DNA of 64,000 nt, taken from assembly GCF_000189635.1 (NCBI RefSeq), contig NW_002476507.1, positions 310,001 to 374,000 on the forward strand. Direction: 5' to 3'. Shown one piece after another: positions 37,840 through 51,748 of this stretch (positions within the stretch are counted from its first letter, which is position 1; every line of letters starts with the position of its first letter). A model generated the notes under the pieces. It saw nothing but the letters and a program-made list of their open reading frames with translations. It searched no databases and had not been told where the DNA came from. A program made the translations under genes and the position numbers. The stretch is from Tetrahymena thermophila SB210. Lineage: Eukaryota; Ciliophora; Oligohymenophorea; Hymenostomatida; Tetrahymenidae.

Positions 37840-38898
37840 TTGCGATCTGTGTACACAAATTTATACAAATTTTGTTTACTAATCACACTAAATCTATAAA
37901 TTAAAATAAATAAATAAAATACTATTAAAGCATTCTTGAACTGAAATAAAAAATGTTTTAATACAGAGTAAAAATAATAAAATAAAATATACTAATTTTT
38001 AAAATTAAATAAATAAAAATAATATGAGAAAAACTAAAAACTGATTTTATAATTATCAAATCAGTAATATTTATCTTATTTGTAGCTAGCTATTCTTGTT
38101 AAAATGTTTGTTTAATGTTTGATCCCGTATTATTTTATAAAATTTTCTGCATCTCTGATAGTATATTTATTTATCTTAGAATTTTCACTAAAATGCAATA
38201 TGTGGTTGAAAAACAGCTAAAAAATATAAATATTTAGTAAAAATTTATAATCTCTCACTTTTCCACAGCCATAAATAATAAATTAAAAAGTAAATTTATT
38301 ATTATATAAAATAAGATTGCTTATTTTAGTTGAAGACAAAGTTAATATTAATTAAGTACTATGATATTATTAATTAATTAAAATAAATCTTATTGATAGC
38401 TTAAAATAAATTAAATAATCAATGTACAAGGAAAAATCATCAATTTAGCAATAATAAATTTGTATTTTTGTATCACCAAATATTCATTAAAATATTGAGT
38501 TTTAGCCAAATACTAAAAAATTATCTCAATCATTTTTTAATTTAATCTGATAGGTTCTACTTAATTTTATTTTAATAAATTATTCATCCATCCAAAAATA
38601 TTTATTTATTAAATTAAAATTCATATTTTTTGTTTTGAATATAATTTCTGAATTATATTTATTAATTAATTAATACAAAGAGATTAATTATTTTTAATAA
38701 AATATTTTGATTTATTTGAGAATAAAATTAATATATATCATAAAAATAAAAAATTTAAAAATATAATCAAAAATAAATTACAAAAATGTAAATTAACTAA
38801 CTACAAATTTTATATAGTTCTAGTTCTAGTTTAATAATTTTATTTACATATTAATATAATAGTAATATTAACTACAAGTTTATTAAAAGAATCAAATT
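37840..38898. other. AT-rich convergent spacer with one exon-like block
   Basis: 3' flanks of the secreted-protein gene and the pseudokinase gene. Apart from the block at 38061-38216 nothing coding was accepted. Confidence 0.5.
38061..38216 (-). pseudogene. Terminal exon-like fragment, unknown
   Basis: A 51-codon minus frame after a TTTTTTAG acceptor, ending in TGA. It reads HILHFSENSKINKYTIRD and then ENFIKQYGIKH, hydrophilic and coding-like. No upstream exon was found in the 680 bp before the next gene. It could be a relic or the last exon of a short gene. Confidence 0.3.
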
Positions 38899-41800
38899 TC
38901 ATATATCAGCATCGACTAAAATATCATTTTGTTAACCTTTATCATTTTCTAATAAATGATTTAAATTTTCACAAGTATTTTAGATTGAACATCTTTTATA
39001 AGGATCGAACTTTACCATATTTTAGATTAATTCTCTTAATCTATCATTTTTAATGCGCTCTCTAGATATTTTCAAATCGTTATTATTGTATAGCTGTTGC
39101 TCTTAAACTATTCCACAAAAACTTGGATCTTAGCTTGTAAATAAAAAATAAAATATCATTCCAAGACTATATACATCAGCAGCTGCTCCTTAAAACTTTG
39201 CTTTTTATGGATTTTAGAAAATCTCAGGAGCTATATATCCAAAACTGTACAGAGGATTTTTATCAATGCTATCATCATCTTCAATATTAGGAGAAATTTG
39301 AGCCTTTTCACTTTAAGATTTAAGAATCATACTTTAACTTATCTTATCTTTATGATACATTTTACTACTAAATTCCCAATCACTTAAGTAAGCCTTATGA
39401 GTTGCATCCATTAGTATATTACTAGGTTTCAAATTCCCATGATAAGAGTTATTCTCATGTAAATTTTTAATAGTTTATGATATTTACTAAGCAAAAATAA
39501 TTTTTTATTTTTCCATTATTAATAAGTTTTATTTTAATACAGCATAAAGGTTATATTCAAGCTAAGGATAAACAATCCATAGTTCAAATGCAATATCGCT
39601 TATTTGCTTTATGCAAAAACCCTTTTGTTGTAGCAGGCCTTCTCCATTTATTAGCCTTTGTATTTTTGCTAAGTGATGAAATATTTTATCAAAATAATTG
39701 TTTTTATTAAATGGTATTTATTTTATTATTACCCTTTCTTTTATCTTACTTGAAAGAGTTGAAGGATAAGCAAAGTTATTTTAAGTCTAAAGTATGATGT
39801 TTTCTTTTTCATCTAAAAGATTATAATTTATCTTTGCTATACTTGTTGATCCTTTATACAAATATATATTTATTATTCACTAATAATAAATTTTGTCTAA
39901 TTAAAAATTTATAGTAATATCAAAAATGAACCTACCATAAATTTTCATATGTTATGATAAAAAAATTTTATGTAAAAAATATCTATTCTTCAAAAAAAAT
40001 GTAAATCTAAATGACATTTTACTCTAATTTGATGCAAACCATAAATGAGAATTTATGGTATTTTATTTTCAAAAGAAAATTTATTATAATAATTTACCTA
40101 TTTCTCGTTTAGCTATGAATTGTAATATGTCGAAAACAGACTCGTCATAAAAAATGAAATTGCTTTATTTTGATACTAGCTCAACTTTTAACTAAAGAGT
40201 TACTCCATCGTCAAAGTTAAATATTTTTTAAGACTAATGAGATATCCTTGTTTCTATAATTTTGGATAAATCTAAGTTATCTAATTATTTTTGAGATTTT
40301 ATTTGCAAAATTTCAAATTAAAACGTTTTCACTTAGTTAAATTTTTTGTCATTTTATTTAAAGTAATCTATTGTCTACTTAAATTGCTAGTGTGCTTAGT
40401 GTCCTTCTATTTAACTTGAAGAATAGATTCTGCCTATATAATAACTGCTTAGTACTTAGATAGTAAGATCAGGTGATTGTATGCGTTCCTAAAAATATTG
40501 CAAGCTTAATTCAAAATTCTTTTGTATGTCCAAACTATTTCTTGATTCAAAAATATTAATATTTAAATAAAAATGTTTCTAATTTTAACTCATAAATTAA
40601 ACTTACTCCTAAGCATTTAATTTTTGGAGAAGTTTAGCCTTCTTGTAGTGATAAAAAGCAAATAAACACTATTGCCCTTTTTTAAGTTCTTTTTCCTCAT
40701 CTAAAGTTTTAATTGCATCTTATATGCTTTACTTTGTTCCTATTCCTAATTTATTGTAAATTTTGTATATTACATAAATTTAAATAACTCTAAATCAAAT
40801 AGATTCATATATATTTTTTGTAAGCTATAAGAAAGCCAATATAATTTTTATTCTATATTACCTTTTTGTATTACTTCTGTTCTTAATCTAATTATTAGGG
40901 TATTATGGAGAAGATTTTTGAAGATGTGTTTTTTAGTAAATAAAATTTCTGATATTTAGTTAATTTTTGAGTGTATGGTGTTATAGCCATTTTGATTATT
41001 TGACTCAAATGTGCTATAAGGTATTAGTAGATGAGTTTCATATGAAATGATTTTGAGGAGATTGAACATTTCAATAAAAGTAGTTCTTAGACAATTAAAT
41101 ACATCGTGATCTCTTTCCAAAACAGAAAATAGAACTGATTCAGACAAAATATATTAAAGAACTTAATGTATGTCTTATAGAGAAAATTTTTTTGCTAATT
41201 CTATTAAATTTTTAACTAATTTATTTTCGTTATGAGTTTAGTTACTCAAAATCTTAATTATTAGTAAAAGAGAGTCTGCCTTTTTATTTCTACCTCCTAA
41301 ATAATTCAGCATAGCACTATAATACTACTGGCTGTCTTATTAAGTAGAATATTTAAAATTCAAAAAAACATTTATTTATTCTATTTCCTCAGATATTTCT
41401 TTTTCAGTGAATGATTAAAATATTACTTTTTAGTTGTTGATAATGTTATCAATCGCAAACTGATGCTAATCAGAAAACTTTTATGCAATTTATTCTACAT
41501 CTTTTGAAAGGTTGAATAAATTACTATCATATTAGACATCTAAATAAGCATTGGCAATAGTGAGATATCCATAAGCTATTTCTTAATTAGATTTGAAACC
41601 AAATTTTTAGGCGAGATTTTTATTAGAATATATTTCAGCCAATTTTAAAGAGCACAAAGAATCTATTTAAATCTTGAATCCTTCTTAATAAGCATAGAGA
41701 GCTTTAGTATAATTAGGCTCATAGTTATTTAAGAATCCTGTCTCATAAAATAAACCTTTCAAAAAACAAATGAAGCCTGTCTATAATTAAGGAAGGCGTA

Positions 41801-42089
41801 AACTCGACAATTGCTTAAAGTTATTAACTTACTTTGAATCAACTTGCTTATTTTCCAATTCATTGCTGCCATATTCTAAATCAGTTTAGTTATCCTTTAT
41901 ATCCTAACTATAATAATTGATCTACTCATGTGGTGGAAGTAATGAATTTTAATTTTCTATAATTTATTGCACCTTCTATTTTACCTCTTAAGTAAAGTAT
42001 TAATTGAAGACATCTTTGAATGGCTTTGGCTAATAAGAGTAGCTTTTTAGCTTATTCTACAAGCCCTACTATATATTCTTTTAACTCAT
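38899..42089 (-). CDS. Sel1/TPR-like repeat protein fused to a C-terminal pseudokinase, copy A
   Basis: Multi-exon gene of roughly 900-950 residues starting MSQKNIQQGLQNK; exon 1 spans 42089-40862. The first two thirds are helical repeats of Sel1/TPR type, for example FLKGLFYETGFLNN, then KALYAYQEGF and LKLAEIYS, later YYIGRIYSSSQ. The last third is a protein-kinase fold: ATP-anchoring Lys in VIIKQIPF, YHGNLKPSNILMD where the catalytic loop HxD should be, SDWEFSSK for DFG, then FGYIAPEIF and DVYSLGMIF. The catalytic Asp is Asn (HGN, 39433-39435), the DFG Gly is Glu and the glycine loop is degenerate, so it is probably catalytically dead and acts as a scaffold or allosteric partner. The whole architecture is repeated at 56415-59678. 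Introns after exon 1 are only partly placed. Confidence 0.75.
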
Positions 42090-45000
42090 TAAATATAATT
42101 CTTTATGAATTAACAAGCTAAAATAGTTTTTTATCAATTATTTCTAACAATAGCTATAAAATACTAATTATTAACTAAATCTCTTAATTATTAGAAATAA
42201 CAAACTTTGATTTATCAATTTTAACAGCTTTATATTAATTCATGTTTATATTTATGAGTTTATGTATATATTCATTCATAATTGCTTGAATAGCTAATAA
42301 ATTTAGAAATCAATTTATACAATTAATTTTTAATATAAAATTAAATATTTTTAATAAAATTTATAATAGAAAATAAAAATTAATTAATTTGAAAATTGAA
42401 AAAAATATAAAAAAGTTAAATTATTTAAATTTATATTTATTAAAACTTAAGAAAAAATCTAAATGTTTATCAAATATACAAAAATTATATCTAAAATGAT
42501 TTTATCCCTAATTCTTTTAAAAATAGGTATTAAATATAATTGGTATTTGTATATAAATATTTGTATTTTAATAGTTTTGGATAGTAGTTTTACTTTCTTA
42601 AAATATACATACATTCATTTTTCCAGTAAGTCCAGTAATAAAAAATAATTTAGAAGTAAATTTTAAAAAACAAAAATAATCTATTTAATAGATAAAAATT
42701 CAAAAATATTAATTAATTAACTAAATTAATACTTTTAGTTATTATTTTAGTTTGGAAACTTTAGAATTATATTTATCACTTATTTATTAATAGATTACAA
42801 GTGAATAAAAAATGCTAAATAATTTCTTTCTATAACTATTTTAAATAGAAATTATTTGTAGACATTTAAATTTTAGTTTTATTTTAGTTTACTGATTCTA
42901 TTTTTAAAAAAGCTTACTAAGCTTAATAATTTTTATACATTAAGATAATGTGATTTGAAAAAACAACAGTAACAACTGATAGCAAATTCGTTTGCTCGAA
43001 TGTATTAAAAATTGTCTTCGAAAATCTCAAAAGTAGAAAAGCTGTATTGCTGTTAAAATGCGTTTTTAGTTGATTATAATTTTTCAATTTTATTGAAAAA
43101 GTTTTTTCTTTGCAATTAAGTTTTAAAGGGCCTTTTTCTCTCTGTCTTTTATTTTTTTAACCATTTACCTTAAAATAAATAAATAGAAAACAAATTCATT
43201 TATTCATTCATCAGTGAGTAAGTAATCTTCTTATGAATACAAATTATTTTTTAGAAATAAATAACAAGTGAATGCTAAATTTAGGGTGAGTAAGAAATTA
43301 TAATTACAAAGTAATTTAATAAATATTAATTTTTTTACAATTATCTTTAATTAATAATTGGTCACAAATTTTTTTATAATTTGTGAATCACGTAATATAA
43401 AAATCTTTACACGTTTTCCTTGAACGTTTGAAATTTAATTAATTAAAATATTATTTAAAGATTATGATTGAATTTATAAAATGAATGAATGATTAGTTAT
43501 TCAAAGATTTATAAACGGGCATAATTAACATAAACAAATAAATGAATACATTTTCAAGTATTTATTTTATAATTTACTTAATTTTCTAAAATAAGTGAAA
43601 TTTGAATGGTAATCAAATTCAATTTTATTGATTATACATAAAAATATAGTAGAAATGTACATGCGTTGTTTGGATAAACTCATTGTGGATTTAAATGCTG
43701 ATGTAATTTCGTAAGAATCCTTGCAGCATTACCATATTGAGTTGATTATCCAACACTTATTTGACACTTAACTTTATATTCTTATATTTAAATCTTAGTT
43801 ATAGCAGGTAGAATAATTTATTTATTTACTACTTTAATCAATGTGAATGAATTTCAGGTTATTAATTTTTGTTTACTTGTTTAATATAATTTTCAATTTA
43901 CTACGAAATTGATTTTAACATTTTTTTATATTTTCATTATAATTGATTGACAAGTGGGTATACAACTCATAGAAGAGTTTTTCAATTCTTTTTTTTATTT
44001 CTCATAATAATGGCTAGGAGACTAACTTTTTCTCTAAGTCTTGTTTGATTTAAAACATGGTTCATGGTTTAAGCATTTCTTATTATTTTTATTCTTTTGA
44101 TTTTTAATCTAATTATTTTGTATTTATTTTTTAAATTACTTTACTTTAATATTTTGCTTGCGCTTTCAATTTTTTATTTATTTAAATATTATATTTTTAT
44201 TTGCTTTAATATTAACAAATTTAAAAGAAAGTAAAATGTAAAGGAGATTAATATTTTTGAAGGAGAAACTAAATTTTTCATTTATTTTTTAATTTTTGAT
44301 TAATTTGTTTGTTATTTAATTATTCATGCTTGTTTTAAAACATGAATTTTGTAAGGTTTTTAATTAAAATCTAAACATCTAATAGTTGCTAATGCGTTAA
44401 GAGCTTTACCAGAATATATTAAAATTTTTTTTATTTAATTAATATCAAAGTCTATGTAAATTTACAAAAATCACTATCATATGAATTATCGACAATATAC
44501 AAGGATCTTTTCTGTTTAACCGTTTTAAATAAAGTTTTTTATTAAATTATTTTATATAACTTTCTAAAAAACTGCCATTTTAAAAATTAGTGTTTAATAC
44601 TCAAAAATAAATGCTTTTTAGGCACATTAATCTAAAGTATTGTTTAGATGTAATCTTTTATTAGTCTAATTTAAGTAAAATAATAAAAAAACTATTAATA
44701 AAAGGCAACAAAAAATAATTTATGAATTAAAAAATAATAAAATTCATGTTTGTATTCAAGATTCAAACAATTTTTAATTGTTTATTTATTTATTACTTTT
44801 TAAATAAAGTAGAATTTATTAATAATATAATAAAAACGTTTATGTACATTATTTTTACTTCATTTAAAAATAATTTCAAAATGATTAAAGATTACTCACA
44901 TATCTGTCATTTTTCCTAGATTTTTTAGTATGAATAATTTGCACTCAAAATTTAAAAATTTGATTTTAATATTTTGTCAGAAGAATATATTTGGTGATAT

Positions 45001-47032
45001 TACTAATTTCAATTGACATATAATTTACTTACTAAAAATAGCATATGCATATTAACTTTTATTTAATTAAAAGTCTACAAATATAATACAATTAGTTAAA
45101 TATTTAATAAAATATAAACTAGTCCTATAAGTTCTACTAAAAAATTTAACAAATTTTTTGCTAAAATGACAAAGAAAAATACTTGTATCTCGAAATAAAT
45201 TTATTCCTTTTAATAATTTTCTATTGTGTACCTCTTGCTCTATTAAATTGATATAGATAATTTAAAAAGTTGGAGATTTGTATTTGTTTTTAAGGTTATC
45301 TATATACGCTAATTTTATTCTATTTTAATTACTAATTAAAAAAATACACATTTAATTAACTTAAAATATTATGAATAATTAAAATATCACTTTATTTTCA
45401 TTTAAATTGAATAATTTAATTGGTATTTATTATATTATCATGGAATCTAAAAAATCATCTGAAATGTTAATCAATAAATTGTAAATAGAGGAATAATTTT
45501 ATAATTTGATGATAATTAATTATTCACCTGATTTTAATTATTTTAAATTAATTTCTAACAAAATGCATAAAAAATTAAAATAGATAAGTATCAAATATTT
45601 AGTACAAACAATAGTAATTTTGAGGCCAAAAACAAAAGGTATTTTTACCTGAATTAAAGTATCTCGATAGAATGAAATTAATAAATGCTGTAGAAATAAT
45701 TCATTAAAATATTATTTTAGAAATTTAAAATTTTATTGCTGCAATAAATAGATATAACAAAGAAAATTATATAAGCAAAAATTAATTTTGTTTTTCTATT
45801 TTAATCCAAAAATTTAAGTGGAAATTAACTTGAAAAAATGTAAATTAGCAATAATTATGAAATTGGCTATTACAATTTCTATTTTTAAGTCTTCAAATCT
45901 AATTATATCAATTAACCAAATTTATAAGTTTATCAAAGTAATTTAACTTATTTATCTAGCAGTTGAATTTATATTGAATTTATTATGACTATTTAAATAA
46001 AGAAAATATATTTAAAACCATTTTTAAAAATTTTATATTTGTAAAAGATCAACAAAAAAAAGAAATATTTGTAATTATTTATATAAATATATTTAAATCT
46101 ATGATAAGTAAGTTGGAAGATTACAAATCTTATTATGTATCTTGCTTATTTATTTCTATTTTATGTAAATGTATTTTGTCTATAAGCATATTCTATTCTC
46201 GAAAAAGATATTTAATCAAATTAAATCTATTTAAAATAAACATAAATAAATAAATTTAAACTTTTTATCTAGTAGACTTGAATAATTGCGTTGAAATAAA
46301 GTAGAATAAACAATTATAAAAGTAAATTTAGTAAAATTATTGTCTATTCTTTTTATTTAAACTCACAATTATCTATTAATTTTTTAAATGCCAAATTCTT
46401 ATTTTTATTAAGAATAAATTTAAAGAGCTATTAATAATAGCTCCTTATAAAATAAGGATTGATAGTATTTAATCTTATTTTTTAAAATTTAATTAATATT
46501 TATATTTAATAAAATATTTATTTTAATTTATTTGTATATTTATTATAATAATAAAAGCTTTTATTTTTATTAATGATTTTTCAGATTTATTATTATTTTT
46601 TATTAAAAAACATTTTATTGAAATTAAAGTAAAAAAAATTAAAAAGAAAAAAACTTATTTTTATTTAAGATAATAAAGTGTGTTTCATTCAATTTCGTTT
46701 TTTTAAATTATGTTAAATTTATTTTATCTTGATATAATTTGTATAAAACAATTAAAATCAAAATGGAGTAATAAATAAACAGTCAAGTTTAAATATGCAA
46801 TTAAAATATTATTTACTGATTATTATAAAGTTTGTTTTTTATATTAATTTCAAAATTTATTTTATTTGTAACTAATAAAGTTTTAAGATCTTAGAAAATA
46901 TTTATTAAAAGAAAATAGTTTTTTGATATGTATTGTTATAATTCAGATATTAATTAACCTTGATTAAGTAAATTATTAAGCTGTCTTTAAAAAGTCAATT
47001 TTTTTATTTTAGTTTGAATGTTTATTTGTGAT
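42090..47032. other. Long AT-rich spacer with minor coding-like fragments
   Basis: Nearly 5 kb with little to support. The fragment at 43655-43807 has its own entry. A 38-codon frame at about 44882-44998 (MIKDYSHICHFSQIFQYEQ) also looks partly coding. A short hairpin with seven-base arms (GAGCTAT / ATAGCTC) lies near 46426-46444. The frame at 42463 is hydrophobic and AT-driven and was not accepted. If this is germline sequence, an internally eliminated segment could lie here, but nothing shows it. Confidence 0.45.
43655..43807 (+). pseudogene. Exon-like fragment, unknown
   Basis: Fifty-one codons from ATG to a GTAGAA donor-like site. It reads MYMRCLDKLIVDLNADVI and then ESLQHYHIELIIQHLFDTQ, well above background for local GC and amino-acid balance. 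The sequence after the donor has an acceptor-like TTTCAG at about 43854-43859 but the continuing frame is AT-driven. Probably an orphan or relic exon. Confidence 0.35.
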
Positions 47033-47604
47033 TCAACTCTTTTTTTTGTACTTAATAATAGTCTGTAGCTTTTCTTTATCAACACAGCACTCTTTTAGAA
47101 ACTCTATACATCTGAGATGCTAGGTTATATCTTTTATTTTTGCATTTGAAAGCCACTCTTAAACTTCTAAGGTTAGATAATACTCCAATAATTTGCAGTA
47201 GCCTTTTTTATTTATCAATCTAATGATGTAAGTGTTGTTGAATTTAAATTCCCTCATTATTCTTTTAGTATATTTCGTAGCAGTTTCATAGTTTTTATAC
47301 TTTAAAAACTCCAAAACAACATCTTAATTTTATTCTGATAGCACAAAGTTAAAGAACTACCTCATTACATTTTTTATTACATTTGGATTAAGTTCTTCCG
47401 CATGCCCTTATTATTCATATATTTATTTATCAGTAGAATTTTGGTTTTAGTTGCTTTTCTTTTTAATACTAATTAATAAAAATTGCTTGTATATTAATTA
47501 AGTGGAATTTATAGTTAATAAATAAACAAACAAACAAAAAAACAAACAAAAACAAATATACCTACCTTTTCGGAGCTATTTCAGATTTTTTATCCTTTTT
47601 TTTT
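47033..47604 (-). CDS. Small conserved-pair protein, copy 1, 5' end incomplete
   Basis: Exon 47033-47468 joins in phase to a short upstream exon ending at 47566 (about KKDKKSEIAPK), across an intron holding a CAAA-rich microsatellite. No ATG is in frame there, so the true start is upstream or in another exon. The readable part is about 158 residues, basic and helical: ELNPNVIKNVMRQFFNFVL, then KYTKRIMREFKFNNTYIIRL, then LEYYLTLEVQEWL and LKECCVDKEKLQ. It aligns over about 125 residues with the gene at 49487-49930. No signal peptide or known domain. Confidence 0.65.
47519..47557. repeat. AAAC/AAAT microsatellite in an intron
   Basis: A run of CAAA units with interruptions, inside the intron of the small paired gene on the minus strand. 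Confidence 0.8.
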
Positions 47605-49486
47605 ATATTACTTTTATGAAGAAAATTTTAATTTGACTAAAATATTTATAAAACAAAATAATTTTATTTAGTATAATTAGCTAGATATAAAATGATACAA
47701 TTTAAATACAAATGAAATGGAAGGAAAATAATAATTTTAAAATATTTAATTTTACTTCTTTTTATATGAGATTAAAATATTACATTAATATCATTGAATT
47801 CATAAGTCTATTACTCATCAACTATAGTAGAGTTGGATATAGTTTAATTTGAATCTGTTCTTATAGATTTTTTTTATGTTAAGTTTTTGGGTGTATTCAT
47901 TAATATTTTAGATTTAAGCTTTTTTTTGTTCATGGTTTCCAAGCAGATAATTTATTAAAGATTTCTCATTTTATTTTTTATATTGAAATTTAATTATTTA
48001 ATTTCCAAAAAGACTAATTACAAAATTATTGTAGATCAAAACATTGAATCTCTTCTAGCAATTGTTTAGAATTTATTTAACATTCTATTTTCTATTTTTT
48101 CAAAATAGAAATATTGAGTGTTAATATTTATTCACTTACCTATACAAGATTTGTCTTTAATTAATTGTACTCTTTAGAATAATTAGTCAAGCTTTAATGA
48201 AATAAAATAGCGAAAAATAAATAGGAAAAAACATAAAGGATTAATTAAGACTTTATAATTTAATTTCTTAAATTCAAAAATAGTTTAAACTTTCTTTGGA
48301 AATAAAGAAACCGATTCTTTATTATAAGTTTGCCAAATATGCTAAAATCATAGCTCATTAAAACGCTAACAAAAAATAATTTACCTAATATTTTTAATAT
48401 TCTAATATATTAACACATTTATGGTGTAGTAATATATTTTTAAATGCCATATTTTTCATAAAAATGAAGAGAAATTGATTATTTTAATTCATAAAAATAA
48501 CTAAAAATGATTTTTTAAATTTTAGAAAAAATTCTTAATTGCTAAAAAAATTTGTAATTAACATTTTTTTTTATTTCTTAACTAAAATAAATAATGAAGG
48601 TTGAATATTTTTTATTAATGAGGTTACCAAATTTATGTCAAAATTGCATCAGTAGTATTTAGCTAGTTTCTAATTAAGAATTATAATTATTTGTTATAGA
48701 AACTTTTTTAAAATAGAAAAATAAATATAGACAACAGGATTTGCTTAACATAATAATTAGTTTAGAATTTAGTTACTTTTAAATAGAGCTTAGTATTTAG
48801 AATTCTAAAATTTAAAACGAAATCCTAGTTATTTTTTAATCTATTTATTTAAATTTAATACTAGAATGTTAGTAGAATAGATATATTAATTTAAAATGGC
48901 AATCAAATAAATAAATATAATATGTATACAACATATAAAATGAAATATTTATCATATATTAAAAGACACTTTTGTTAATTAATATCAATTTCTTTTATTC
49001 TTTTTTAGTAAGATTTAATATTTCGAAAACAAAGATCAATTAATAATTTTGATATAAAAGAAATTTTACCTTTATAAGGCTATTTATTTAATTTTTAAAG
49101 AAATTTATGGAAAAAAGTAAAATATATTTTATTAATTGTTTAAAAAAATGCATTTAATCTTTCTTAGGTAAGGTATTATAAAATAAATTAAGGTATTTTT
49201 TATCCAGATTTACTAAAATATATTGAATAATACTTTATATAATCAAACATATAATATCTCTTGATTTATTTCAGAAAATTTGCTTATAAAAAATCAAAAT
49301 GTGTTAAGTCATCAAAATATTTATAGTACTTTAAAATTTTTGTTAATATGATACTGTAGGTGGAATAATAAATCAAAAAGACTAAAAAAATAAAGTTAAT
49401 TAATAATTAATTTTTACTTCTAAATAGACTATTAATAGATTTTTGTAATACATAAATTGATTAAATACATAGATATGCGTATATAT
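47605..49486. other. AT-rich spacer between paired paralogues
   Basis: May hold the missing 5' exon of the gene at 47033. Otherwise no coding or structural feature is supported. Confidence 0.5.
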
Positions 49487-49930
49487 TCAGTCTTTTTTTT
49501 TGTATCTATTTAAAGCCTAAAGCTTTTTTTTATCGATACAACATTCTTTTAAAAAGTCAATACACTTTATGTGTGATTATATATCCTTTATTTTAGAGTT
49601 ATAAAGCCACTCTTATATTTCTAACGTTAAGAAGTACTCAAAAATTGAGCGGTAACCTTCTCTGTTTATTAAGCGAGTCAAATATGTGTTATTAAATTTG
49701 TAATCTTTTATTATCTTTTTAGTATACTTCATAGCTTACTGGTATGATTTTTATTTCAGAAATTCTTAAACTATTTCCATATTCTTTTCATCAGTCATAA
49801 ATTTAAAGAACTATCTTATCACATTTTTCATTAAATTTGGGTTTAGCTCAGAGTTTTCATAATACCCATTCTAAATGTTTTAAGAGGTAGAGTCATCATC
49901 AAACGTATCTGGCCTAATAAAATCATATTT
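49487..49930 (-). CDS. Small conserved-pair protein, copy 2, 5' end incomplete
   Basis: The main exon encodes about 147 residues and follows a CTTTAG acceptor; a preceding exon ending at 49968 (before GTAAAT) closes in phase 0 but its start is unresolved. It starts with an acidic segment (RPDTFDDDSTSQNIQ) absent from copy 1, then aligns: ELNPNLMKNVIRQFFKFM, KYTKKIIKDYKFNNTYLTRL, FEYFLTLEIQEWL, LKECCIDKKKLQ. The conserved LNPN, RQFF, FNNTY, LTLE-QEWL and KECC-DK blocks define a small family. No known domain; basic, helical and presumably soluble. Function unknown. Confidence 0.7.
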
Positions 49931-51748
49931 CTAAAGCAAATGTGTAATAAAAAAATAAAAAATTTACCTTAAATTAATAACTTAATTTGATTAGTTAGAA
50001 ATTTGATTGATTTCATATTATTTTTGTATATCCTTCTTTTTTATCAAATTTTAATCATATTAATAACATTATTTAAAAAAAAAATAAGCTAAATGATGAT
50101 TATATCTATTTAGCAGTAATTGAAAACAGTTAAATATTTTAAAATGTTTAGATATATCTGTTAAAAAGTTATTAGTTAGATATATTAATAACATATACTA
50201 ACCAAAATTTATTTTTTAAAATAGAAATAAAATATTTACTTATTAGTTGACTTCGGTTAAATATATGTTTTCGTTAGTTATGTTGAATTATTTTGGGTTA
50301 TATTCTGAGAATAGTTTGAGTAATTATAACTAAATTTATTATTGCATTTTATAGTTTTGAAGAAAAAAATATAAAGAATAAAAATAAATAATATTAATTT
50401 TATTATAAAAATGTAGGCAATTAGTTGATTTAAAATTTAATCTTAAAGTTAAATAATAAGTTCTTATTCCATATAATAAATTAATTCTTCTATTTTCTAT
50501 TTCTGGAAAAAAAAAATTTATTATACAAGAAAAAAAGATAATTAGTTTGTAATTTGTCAAATTCATTCATTAAATTCAATATACAAATTTTTAAATAATA
50601 AGAATATTTTTATTACTATTAAAATATTTCTAAATTATATTTTTTTAAATAAGATAAATTAAATACCTAAAAAAGGAGCTACATATGTCCTTGTTTCTTA
50701 TTTGATTTTTAGTAATTTTGGTAATAAAATTTAAATAGTCCATTATTTAGAAAAAAATACACACAAAACAAATAATATAATTAATAAATATTAATAATAT
50801 TATGTTTCCTATATATTATCAATCAAAAAAAACAGATAATTTTTAAAATATTTTTTGTAAAGTATTCTATTTTGTTTATTGAGTTAAAATCTAGTTAATT
50901 TCCTTTTTTTGGATTTTTGAAAACAATTTCCTTTTTTATGGTGAATGCAAAGATATTTTTTTTCAATAAGTTTTTTATATTAGAAATTAACTCTTATTTA
51001 TATTAAAATAAATATTTTTAATACTATTTATTTAGATCTAGTTTTTGAATGCAAAACAAAATTTCAATCAATAACAATTCTAAAATTATCAAAATAGAGC
51101 TTTATTTTAGCTAAATAATTGCTTTTTATTAACTTAAAAGGAATTTGTGCTTTTCAGATTAAAATTTATCTTTTAAAGTAAAGAGGATCTACCACTACAA
51201 AATTGTAAAAATAATATGCTAAAAATATTAATAGTTTTGCAACCAAATACCTAATTTATGTAAGGAATCAGCTTCTAAAAATATTAGGCATAATCAAAAA
51301 AACGTATTACCTCTCCTTTCTTCAAAATAAAAAATTATTTTATTTAATTTTAATAATTGATTAATGAGTTATTTAATATTATAATTTAAAATTTTTTATA
51401 AAATATTAATTCTAAAAATATTATATAGATTACAAAAATATTAAAGTTAAATTATTTATTTTTTCTTATCTAAAGTACATTAAGTAATGTTCACTTAGAA
51501 TAAACACTCTTAAATTAGTGGTTATTTATTAACCATAAAAAAATAGTTTAAGATGCAAATAATAAGTGAATGATTAATAATAATGTTGTTAGGAATAATA
51601 TATCTATTTAGAAGATAATATTAAATTTATAATATTGGTAATTAGAAGATAGCTACTTTATTAGATTTATTTTGCAGGAATTTATATTGATTGTAAAAAG
51701 ATTAAATAAATTAATAAGTAACTAAGTAAATACATATTACAATCAAAA
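49931..51748. other. AT-rich spacer
   Basis: Probably includes the 5' exon(s) of the small gene at 49487 and the promoter of the Gln/Asn-rich gene. A minus-strand frame at 50339-50566 is hydrophobic, AT-driven and not accepted. Confidence 0.5.

Noticed and set aside
42463..42648. Plus-strand 61-codon hydrophobic frame
   Set aside because: TAA is not a stop in this code, so the frame does not end there; its continuation is AT-driven with no coding look.
42090..47032. Possible germline-limited eliminated segment
   Set aside because: No terminal repeats, transposase or boundary signal visible; long AT-rich spacers are ordinary in this window.
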